Positions 44,901-56,900 of a stretch of DNA of 64,000 nt are shown piece by piece. This DNA is from Argopecten irradians. Taxonomy: Eukaryota > Mollusca > Bivalvia > Pectinida > Pectinidae. Each line of letters opens with the position of its first letter. The first letter of the stretch is position 1. The notes below the pieces were generated by a model. The model was given only the letters and a program-made list of their open reading frames with translations, was not told the origin of the DNA and searched no databases. The position numbers and the translations under genes were made by a program. The stretch is from NCBI RefSeq assembly GCF_041381155.1, contig NC_091138.1, positions 17,609,255 through 17,673,254 of the forward strand, in the 5' to 3' direction.

Positions 44901-47900
44901 GGTGGGCATCAGGTCTCGTAGGTCTTCAATGTTCACAGGCCTGTAAAGTAAAGTTAAGAAGTATTATGATTCAAACTACAGTAAAGCATGGCTATAACAA
45001 ACCTCTGGGGACCAACAAAACCAGTTTGTTATAAGCATAGTTTGTTATACATACAAATATTGCAAACATCATATAGTAATCTTGACGGGGAATGAAAAGT
45101 ACTGCAGTATAACCATGATTTTGTTGTAAGCATGGTAATTACATTTCACTGTAACTGTATGTAACTTTGTTAAGAATTTATAGTAACTAGAACCTATATA
45201 ATATGGAACCTGATTATACGGGTCACATATGTTAGTTCCAGTGATATCTGGTATAGTTCTGGGGATTCTAACTCGCAACCCCTCCACCTCTGGGTCACTA
45301 GTTTAAATCCTAAGTGAGGCAGTTGCCAGGTACTGATCACTGGTCAGTGGTTTTTCTCCAGGTACTCCTGCTTTTCTGGTATGCCTATAAATGACCACGG
45401 CTGTTAATAGGACGTTAAATTAATAAAACCCCAACACCTGTACCTTTTGAGGAGTTTTTTGTAGAGAGCTAGTGGGAAGTCCAACTGTATGATGGTAGAG
45501 TTGTAGATGGCGAGGCCGCACAGACATCCAATCATGTGGAACATATCAATGCCTTCAAAAGTCTTTCAACAACAAGAAAAAGCATTAATAGTCACGTAAG
45601 TTATGAAATACATAAAGATAATTGATTGATTCACGTCAGTCGAAATTTGAGTTTACTTGAAATTGATTTGTATATGAAAACATATACAATCAGTTCATGT
45701 TAGCATGTGCTAACCCAAACCTTCTTTCAATTTTTTATTTATCTACCAGGTATATTATTTTTAATTATTTGACTCTTGTAAATTTTAGATTAATTCATAT
45801 AGTCATTCAGCAAAGATTGATGCAGAAGTTTTCAAAAGTTTTTGACACGTTTTCATATACAATGTAATACATTTGACCTCTGTGATCCTAGTATGGTATT
45901 CATTTTAACAATTTTTGTAACCTTACATCCTACTTTATATTAGCTGACCCTATAATAAATGAGAAAATGTTGAAAATACAAATTGTTTTACGCAGCAAAA
46001 AGACACAGAGACATATGCAATTCCTTTTAACTTTGTACATACAACTCACCATAGGATTGAACCAGTACACACGAGATTCCTCGTAATATTTAAACATGCC
46101 ATACTTTGGGTCTAGTACTTCTCGGAGCAATAACATAAAGAATTCCTGCAACAAAGATATTTGTTATACATACAGAATAAAATCAAATGCATTTTCTCAA
46201 TGAAATTTGTAATCTGACATATCCCTAAAATGAATGCTTTAAATAAACTGCACGTTTGGAAATAAATTGAAATTTCGATAAATTCAAAATCATAAATGGT
46301 GTGTACTTTTATAAGTGTATATTATCTGTTTCTGTCATTCCTTATGAAAGATTGTGCGAAACAATGTGCAATATTTGGAAAGCTTTTGGTACATGGTATG
46401 AAGCAGTTTAAACGTGCCCCTTACATTTATGTCAGTAATTTCCATGCACACCATTTTGAAAATGAAGAACCAAAATATTCTAATTACAGTTGTGACATAT
46501 CTGACAAAGATTCATTAAAAAGGCAGTGTAAATATGTTATGTAATTTTATTTGGTGGTGAATGCAGAAATCTCAAAATGAGGATAAGCCAGCCTAATAGA
46601 AAAGCACATTTTGAATTACATGATAAAACTCATCAAATATATATCATGTCAACAACTTAATTCATAATGTATTGATTCTTTGATTTTTGAAAAAAAAATA
46701 TTGATGAACTCCAAAACTGATTTTCATAGATAACAATTAACAACCCTTGAAATGAATACATGATAGCAATATGTTGTGCACTTAGTCTTCTTTTTAGGTA
46801 ATACTTGTTTAAACTGAATTCATTACAAGCAGAAGTTATTGTAGATGCATTTCTACATAGAGAGTGCAGGTAAAACCAAACATCAATAACTCCATAAAAT
46901 GTATATGGTCCTTACTTGATAAAGTTATGGTCTTGAGGAGGAATGACAGTAAGACAATAGAAAACAGACTGGCCAAACTTAATTACCATAAAATAAAAAC
47001 TTTCAGTAAAGCTAGTCTATAAGCAATCAAACTGTAGTGTGATAGACATGATGGTGAACTATACAAAATTAGTTCCATAGAAAATGGGCAACAAGGATGG
47101 TGGTTATAGGATCAACTGTGTAATGGCTAAATAGAAAATAATGGAATAGTCATATTCAAATATATGTAACTTGTCAAGAAATTAATCCCAATTGTTACTT
47201 AATACAATTAATTATTATTATTTTTTTCAATATTTGTGCAGTTTCATTCATCTTCATTTGTTTAAGCATTGCTGTCACTATTTTTTAATTTCACAGTGGT
47301 ATGAAAAAATGTGTTTGCTGCTTGTGTGAATGTGCATAGCTGATTCTCACAGAGATCAATGTATTGTGGCATCACAATATTAAATGTCAGGTTTCATCAC
47401 CATTCTCGGATTTGGGGTACGAGGGAAAATTCAGCCAATCAAACAGTCAGATTTAGCATGAAAATAAATTATTATAAAATAAAGTTAGTAAAAGGATTTG
47501 TTGATAAGTTTGGAAGATCAGTTGTGTTAATTCATATGATATGTAAAACTTCTTGTAAATCAGAATGTAATAGTGTAAAAGTTAAACTAACAAGATCAGG
47601 ATTAGATTATAAGAGAATTATAAAATATGTAAAACAACCAACTTGACAGGATATAAACTTGTAAAAGTTTAATTAATAATTGAACTATTTTACTAAATTG
47701 GAGAAGTACAGATAAAATACATGAACTAACAGATCTGAGATGGCTACAGAACAATAGAGGCCCTAACACAGTTGTAGATATCATTGCTTTTCAACAAAGA
47801 ATCTATAGAGTGATCCTGATATCTACAGCTGTTGTTAGGACATCTGTAACACAGTAAACGCCCACCTTCTTGACACCACCCTCATCTATCGCCTCCTCCC

Positions 47901-50900
47901 CTACAAATATCACCTGTAAACAGAGCAAGCAAACGGTGTGTTAATCACACAGTACAGGGTTACCTTTCTGAGACCACCAGCATCAATGGCTTCTTCGCCC
48001 GCAAACATCACCTGTCGGCATACAACATCTGATACACTGATATACATATACTAAGTAATTGACAGTCAATTTTTTTTATAAATTTGTATGGCAAAGAATA
48101 AACATTTTCTTATTACATTAGAAATACATGTACAATGAACAGTCCCACTTGGCAATGTGTAACATGTGAAGGATCGCCATCTATCACAGTTTTTTAAAGA
48201 ACCTGGGCTCCCGCTACCCATTTGCATTTTCGTTAATAACGAATCAATCTGGCTAATTGATAAATTAATTAATCTCATTTTTCTTCAAACACCTGATATA
48301 TAATCACGTGGACACAAGTTTCAAACATAGTTTTTTCATAGCAAGTCTAAAACAGTTGATAAATTAATCAGTAACTATACCATATATATGTTTAATGTTA
48401 AAGGGATGTAAAGTAACAATACGCATGACAGAGTATGGTTTAATGAATGATCAGGATCTTTTGTATGTGTGTACTTTTCACTTGATGCATAAAAACATTA
48501 TTTGATGCTCCTTAGTAATTTAATGTTTTCAATTATGGATAATATTTGCTAAACAAGAGGCCCAGAGGGCCTGTATCGCTCACCTGGTTTTTTGTTAGTA
48601 ATTATCACAAGAATCTGACAATTAGAAAAATAAGCAAAATTGACTCCCAAAGTTTAATTTTGAATCACAACCATACAATGATGCTATTGATACCATACAA
48701 ATATGCTATCCAATACATAGGTTCAGAGACAAATAATTTATATGAAAATAGTAGCCTAATTGACCTTTTTGACCTCGCATCTATTGCCGTTTAAGGCCCC
48801 GGGGGTCAGCCCTATCATTTGTACAATTTCAAATCCCAACCCTATAAGGATGCTACCATTGCATTATAAGTGCTCTTCCATTCTTAGTTGCAGAGAAGAA
48901 GTCGTTTATATGGAAATAGCTAAATTGACCCCTTTTGACCCCACCCTTCAGGCTCCCAGGGGGGTCAGCCCAATCATTTGCAAAATTTTGAATCCAAACC
49001 CTATAAGGATATAACCATTGCATTATGAGCGCAATCCCATGTTAAGTTGCAGAGAAAAAGTCATTTATATGGAAATTGACCACTTTTGACCCCGCCCCTC
49101 AGGCCCCCGGGGGTCAGCCCTATCATTTGCTCAATTTGGAATCCCCACCCTACAAGGATGCTACCATTGCAAAATGGGTGCTATACCATGCTTAGTTGCA
49201 GAGAAGAAGTCATTTTTATGGAAATAGCCAAATTGACCCCTTTTGACCCCGCCCCTCAGGCCCCCGGGGGGTCAGCCCTATCATTTGCACAATTTTGAAT
49301 CCCCACCCTATAAGGATGCTACCATTGCATTATGGGTGCTATACCATACTTAGTTTCAGAGAAAAAGTCGTTTATATGGAAATAGCCAAATTGGCCCCTT
49401 TTGACCCCGCCCCTCAGGCCCCCGGGGGGTCAGCCCCATTATTTGTACAATTTTGAATCCCCACCCTATAAGGATGATATCATTGCATTATTGGTGCTAT
49501 CCCATGCTTGGTTTCAGAGAAGAAGTTGTTTATATGGAAATAGCCAAATTGACCCCTTTTGACCCTGCCCCTCAGCCCCCCCCCCGGGAGTCAGCCCCAT
49601 CATTTGTACAATTTTGAATCCCCACCCTATAACGATACTACAATTGCATTATGAGTGCTATCTCATGCTTAATTTCAAAGAAGAAGTTGTTTATATGGAA
49701 ATAGCCAAATTGACCCCATTTGACCCCGCCCTCAGGCCCCCGGGGGGTCAGCCCCTTCATTTGTATAATTTTGAATCCCCACCCTATAAGGATGCTACCA
49801 TTGCATTATGGGTGCTATCCCATGCTTGGTTTCAGAGAAGTCGTTTATATGGAAATAGCCAAATTGACCCCTTTTGACCCCGCCCCTCAGGTCCCCGGGG
49901 AGGTCAGCCCTATCATTTGCACAATTTAGAATCCCCACCCTATAAGGATGCTACCATTGCATTATGGGTGCTATACCATACTCAGTTTCAGAGAAGAAGT
50001 CGTTTATATGGAAATAGCCAAATTGGCCCCTTTTGATCCTGCCCCTCAGGCCCCCGGGGGGTCAGCCCCATTATTTGTACAATTTTGAATCCCCACCCTA
50101 TAAGGATGATATCATTGCATTATGGGTGCTATCTCATGCTTGGTTTCAGAGAAGAAGTCGTTTATATGGAAATAGCCAAATTGACCCCTTTTGACCCCGC
50201 CCCTCAGGCCCCCCCCCCCCCCCCCCCCCCCCCCGGGAGTCAGCCCCATCATTTGTACAATTTTGAATCCTCACCCTATAACGATACTATACTTGCATTA
50301 TGAAAGCTATCTCATGCTTAGTTTCAGAGAAGAAGTCGTTTATATGGAAATAGCCAAATTGACCCCGCCCCTCAGGCCCCCGGGGGGTCAGCCCCATCAT
50401 TTGTACAATTTTGAATCCCCACCCTAAAAGGATGCTACCATTGCATTATGGGTGCTATCCCATGCTTGGTTTCAGAGAAGAAGTCGTTTATATGGAAATA
50501 GCCAAATTGACCCCTTTTGGCCCCGCCCCTCAGGCCCCCGGGGGGTCAGCCCCATCATTTGTACAATTTTCAGTTAGTAGCCCATCAGGATGCTACCAGT
50601 CAAATTTTATTGAAAATACGACCAGCGGTTATGGAGAAGAAGTCGATTGTTGACGGACGCCGGACGTCGGACGTTGGACCAGGTGAGCTAATAAAATTCT
50701 TATTTGCTAAAGAGAAAAAAATTACTTTCGCCACTTTTGCCAAGCAATCTGGAAAATTAGTGTGAGCCCAGAGAACTTTCACATAGTAATGCAAAACGAG
50801 TTTTCCAAAAAGAATGATATACATGTGAACTACTAAAAGATAATGCAAAGGTCCTGAAACTTGAAAATCATATGGAATATAAATCTGTATCATTTTGATG

Positions 50901-53900
50901 TGAATCCTTGTAAAGACTTCATGACACATATAATTTACTGTTAATCGTTTTCATGATAAAGTCAAACAAATACCAGTAATTGTTGCCTTTTTAGATTCCT
51001 ATTTTCCTAGATATTGTAACTTCTTACCTTCAGAGGTTTCTTGAAGTCAGCAGCACCTTGCATCATGATTTGTGCGATGGTATCACCAACAATGTTTGTA
51101 CGTGAGACATGGAGCACTAAGCAGGGACTAACAGGATCTATCGCCATGGGCAACAGGAAACTCTGGATGTTACGGCGGTGGACTTCTTCAAAGGCATTCT
51201 GAAATAGACATATTATCTCATTTCAGTCTGCCTATATTTATACACCAAAGTCATTTATTTTCTGAAATTAATTTTATTTCAGCAATGTAAATCTTTTAGT
51301 TGGCATTAATTCATATTGGCTATGAATGCCAACTGAAAGACGTTCAATGCTTATTTTTACATTTTGTTACAATTTTATGAAGAAATCCCAAGGAATTTTG
51401 CATCTATAATGATTTAACCATTCGTTATTGTCAAGGATGAAACAGCTACTTGAACAGCAGTTTCCCGTGATCATGGTGGAAAGTTTCAAGCACAAAGGGA
51501 TAATGTACCTAAAATTATCCAATCAGGTTTGATGGAATATAACAAGAGGCCCAGAGGGCCTGTATCGCTCACCTGGTTTGTAATGCCAAGTAATGTTCTG
51601 AATACAGGTTCACTGTTTCTTTTCTGAAGGAATTTGAATATTCACCTCTAATTCCCCTATTGGGCCCCGCCCCTCCTGCCCCAGCGGGTCAGAGGCAAAA
51701 TTTATACAAGTTCTGTTCCCCTTCTCCCCAGGATATATGTGACCAAATTTGGTTACAATCCATGCAAAACTCAAGGACAAGTAGCGATTTATAGGATTTA
51801 CCTCTATTTTCCCTATTGGGCCCCGCCCCTCTTGTCCCCGGGGGGTCAGAGCCAAAATTTATACCGATTCTGTTCCCCTTCCCCCAATATGTTTTTGACC
51901 AAATTTGGTTACAATCCATGCAGAACTCTAGGACAAGTAGCGATTTATAGAATTACCTCTATTTCCCCAATTGGGCCCGCCCCTCCTGCCCCCGGGGGGT
52001 CAGAGCCAAAATTTATACAAGTTCTGTTCCCCTTCTCCCCAGGATATTTGTGACCAAATTTGGTTACAATCCATGCAAAACTCAAGGACAAGTAGCGATT
52101 TATAGGATTTACCTCTATTTTCCCTATTGGGCCCCGCCCCTCTTGTCCCCAGGGGGGTCAGAGCCAAAATTTATACCGATTCTGTTCCCCTTCCCCCAAT
52201 GTGTTTTTGACCAAATTTGGTTACAATCCATGCAGAACTCTAGGACAAGTAGCGATTTATAGAATTACCTCTATTTCCCCAATTGGGCCCGCCCCTCCTG
52301 CCCCCGGGGGGTCAGAGCTAAAATTTATACAAGTTCTGTTCCCCTTCCCCCAAGGATGTTATTGGCCAAATTTGGTTACAATCCATGCAGAACTCTACGA
52401 CAAGTAGCAATTTATAGGATTTACCTCTATTTCCCCTATTGGGCCCCACCCCTCCTGCCCCCCGGGTGTCAGAGCCAAAATTTATACAAGTTCTGTTCCC
52501 CCTTCCCCAAAGATGTTTGTGGCCGAATTTGGTAACAATCCATTCAGAACTCTATGACTAGTAGCGATTTAAAGGAAATCTTGACGGACGAACGGACGAT
52601 GGACGCCGCGCCATGACATAAGCTCACCGTCCCTTCGGGCCAGGTGGGCTAAAAAGCAAGTTAATCACTTACATGACAGTCTGACAGATAGAAGTTGATG
52701 TTGTCAATACGAGGGTTTCGAGATCCCAAAACAACGTGAGTCAAGTAAGATTTACCGTTGATTAGTCCCACCTACAGTGATTATGATGTCATCATTTGAT
52801 TTTCTTGATGTTATAATCACCGGATAGTGGAAATAATCGACAGTAAATTGTACTAGGCTCACTTCATTATGGGATCTCCAAGGTTAACTTATGTCCAATA
52901 AATAATAAACTAGAAATATCATGCCAAATGCAAAAACCTCTATATGAAATATGGATGGTAGGGAATGAGACAACAATCAATACTGGTACAACATACAGTG
53001 TTTATCACTGAATCAGACATTATCAAACCAGGCCAAACTCTCTATTTACATTTAAATGCTTGTTACTTACCCTCATTTGCATATTGGCATCGGTTTGCAG
53101 CAATAAACTTTTAGCAGCACCATCAAACACAAAGGGATAATTACAGAAGGACAGCATTGGCTGTAACAAAGGTAAGAAAGACTTAAAAAGACATTTAACT
53201 ATTTTTTCGTATTTAGAACAGAAGTGAGTATTCACAATCACTGGATGCTTGCATCCAATGTGGTGACCTTACATTTCTTTAATCATTCAAATCCATTGAC
53301 CTAAAAAGATGAGAATGAGGAGGACTAATGATGTGGGTGGTTTTTTTTATAGTTTTGTATTTAATCAGCCATTTTGGTGGATGGACTAAGTAATGGATAA
53401 ATTGTAATTGAACAATACTGTTTGGGAAAGCGCTCACAATTGTTAAATGTGTTTTAACTTCAAAAGTTCAGCTAATTCAATCAATGATGTTAGCCATTAG
53501 CATATGTTCTTATAGTCTACTAACCCTACCAACTGTACAGAAGTCTACCACTTTTATACAGAATGCAGCGAAAATATTTTATGCAATACCACTGCTTTTG
53601 TGGTATGACTACTGGGTTTTGATCGTTTTTTTTTTATCATTGGAGATTATCTATATATGTTAACCTCAACGAGTCTGTCATAATTCTATTGTAAAATAAG
53701 ATGAGCTGTACCAACCGTGGGGAAGAGTCTTGGTTGATATAACCAGCTCAGGTAGTCCCTCTCAATGTTCACTCGGTCGCGTAGCTCAGACACATAAAAC
53801 TGATGGTAGGGAATGATCTGGCCGTGCTGTTCATTTACAGCATTCAGCTTCTTTAGGACATCCAGGGACACCTTCAAGGCCTCAAGGCTCATCTGCTAGG

Positions 53901-56900
53901 TAGACAAACAGGTATCATATCAATATAGATTCCATGTTTCTACAGAGTAAATGTATTGAAATACATGTATATATACAATCAAATTATTGCTCTCATCACC
54001 TGACTTGATAACTTCAAAACTATCAAAACTTCTCAATAATAGCGTGATTGCATTTTCAGATATTATTTTGTATAAAAACCACATGTTTTGCAATTGGGGT
54101 ACCATTTTTTCCGGACAATAAGCCGCACCTGTGTATAAGCCGCAGAGGCCTTTTTTACGATTTTTTCAAGTTTTGTACACGTATAAGACGCACCGTTATA
54201 TAAGCCACACCCAAAAGTTAGGCCCATGCACCTATGCAACCATCTGTGTATACGATCAATCTCTTATGAAGTACGGTAATGCTTATCGATCGATTAGAAT
54301 CACGAAAATTGTCTGTAAACTTGTACTGTAAATATATAACAAATAAAACTCACTATGATGTAAACATCTTTAGAACAATGAATTTGGTCATGTCTCTGTT
54401 CATTGTTTACTCACGTTAGCCTACTTATGTGTAAACAAACATGGTGACCCTACGAATTCATGCTTACTCTCTCTCATAATTCAGCATGCCTGTTAAAATA
54501 CTTTCTTCAGTATGGATATGGGTTTATTTTATCTCTATTTTGATAGGATTCCGAGAAATACACATGTTGACCATGTGTAACATGTGTGCAAGTTAGCAGT
54601 AATTTAGAATATCCTTTACTTGCTGCCTGCGGACATTTCTAGCACACACATAACATTTGACTTTCTAGTTATTATTTTCTTGTAACATCCTGCAGCAAAT
54701 CGATTTTTTGATGTGACTGTAAACAACCACGCTTCAGTCGGCCAATTTACCATGAATTAAACAATTTTACGATTGAACATGTATCTGGTACGTTATTATT
54801 TTCACCTTTATTATATTTTCATCACATATTATATCGTTTCAACACTTCTACAGTGATTTATACGGAAAATACGGTAAGTTGTTTTTTACTATCAGGTAGG
54901 TTCTTTTTGGCTACTAACAGAACTCTTCTAAATGGTAACAATTGAAGTTTATTTTGCAAAGATACTCTTCCAAATAAAGATATCATTTTGATAGAGAACA
55001 CAGAAGTTAAATTGCTCAACATAAAATTAAAATATGTTCAGCCAAGTCGAGTAGTCATATACCATATGCTTACCTCATTTTCTGAAGTGGTGGTTTGTAG
55101 TTGTAGAATGTAAATAACAACTTGCTTGTAAATCTACAATGTAATGGAGGAACAAAGACAAGCATTAGTCTTACAACCATTGACAAGTGCAATTGAGTTA
55201 AATATGAGAGATGAATAAAATTATCAACAACATGGATTTTGATATGCCATTACATCACCATTGGCCATTGTTATTAGGCATTTTAAAAGCAAATAATCTG
55301 TCTTAAGTCCAAGTACAGAATACATACATGTGTACTCGGCATACTTACGTTCACACATGTACTATGTACTTTTTAGAAAAAGTGCCACTGAGGCAGAGTG
55401 GTTAGAAAATGTTCAGACATATTACCACAAACTTTCCACCTCAGGTTCGAATCCTGTATGGGGCACTTGTCAGGTACTGGCCATAAGATGGTGTTTTTTC
55501 TGCAAGTACTCTGTTTTTCCTCCACACCCTAAAGCTGACACACTCTTAAATGACCCTTGTTTCTAATTGAATGTTTACCAAACCAAACACAAATATTTAT
55601 GATAAGAGGCCAAAGAGTGCTATGATTATAGCCTTGGTCCTGTAGTATATTAGGAACTAAATTGGGAAAAGAAGATGATACTCACATACACAACTTTACT
55701 GAAAAAGGAATTCTTTAATCTTGACCACCATATATCTGTAAAATGAACATGTCTGGTGTAAAATAGCTTTATACCATGATGTCATTTAGCATCATGTACA
55801 ATATCAACTCATCATGTACTTACAAAAAATACTTTATACATGTACTTAAATTGAATTTATAACCCTTGAATAATTAATCTTCATCCCATTATAAATGATG
55901 CATTTATTCTTTTAAAACAGTAACACAACCCAGATTGATATATACCTGCATAATTTAAAATAACTTACCTCAATCTGAACTTGAAAACACAATAAATTAA
56001 TTTGTTCTCCTACTATGAAAAATGATATCAACAAGATGAAGAAGATATGGAAATCAACTTAATCATCTCAAGCCTCAAATGGCCTTTCTATGAAAAACAA
56101 TATTCCATCTATCTTTGCCTTAATAACATTTACATTTCACTTACCTAAAACCTTTGATGCTGCCTTATCTAGACTAATTATACACTTTCCAAAAGGTACA
56201 ATAAGTGTCAAATAGTGTTTTGGCTGATCAAACAGGTGGAATTCTGCCAGAATTAGGTAGAGCCGTAGAGCTTCCACATCTGGTGGGGACGGAGGTAATG
56301 ATGTCAGCAATCTGGTTATAGCTAGGGTTATCTAAAATGTAAGGGGAGATAATCTGGTTAAAGCTAGGATTATCTACAACATAAGGGGACATAACCTGGT
56401 TATAGCTAAGGTTATCTACAACAAAACGGTGACAATCTAGTTACAGCTAGGGTTATCCAAAGGGTGACAATCTGGTTAAAGCTAGGATTATCTACAATGT
56501 AAAGGGAGATAATTTGGTTAAAGCTCGGGTTATCTATAAAGTAAGAGGAGATAATCTGGTTAAAGCTAGGGTGTCCTAGAATGTAAGGGGAGATAATCTG
56601 GTTATAGCTAGGGTGACCTACAATGTAAGGGGAGAATATTTGGTTATAGCTAGGGTTATCTACAACGTAAAGGGAGACAATCTAGTTATAGCTAGGGTTA
56701 TCGACAATGTAAAGGGAGACAATCTAGTTATAGCTAGGGTTATCTACAACATCATGAGAAGTAGATAGACATGAGATCACAGAGGGATCTTTGCGCCCAC
56801 CAAAGCATGATCTATGTTTGACAATAAAGAGGGATCTTTTCTCTGCTTTTCAAACTTTTACTACATAGGAAATTTGAGAAAGATCCTTTCAGTACTTTCT

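Noticed and set aside
53712..53716. GTACAG donor at 53711 for exon 53892-53716
   Set aside because: It would leave phase 1, putting the next exon out of frame; GTTGGT at 53715 gives phase 0 and a continuous HERC-like protein.
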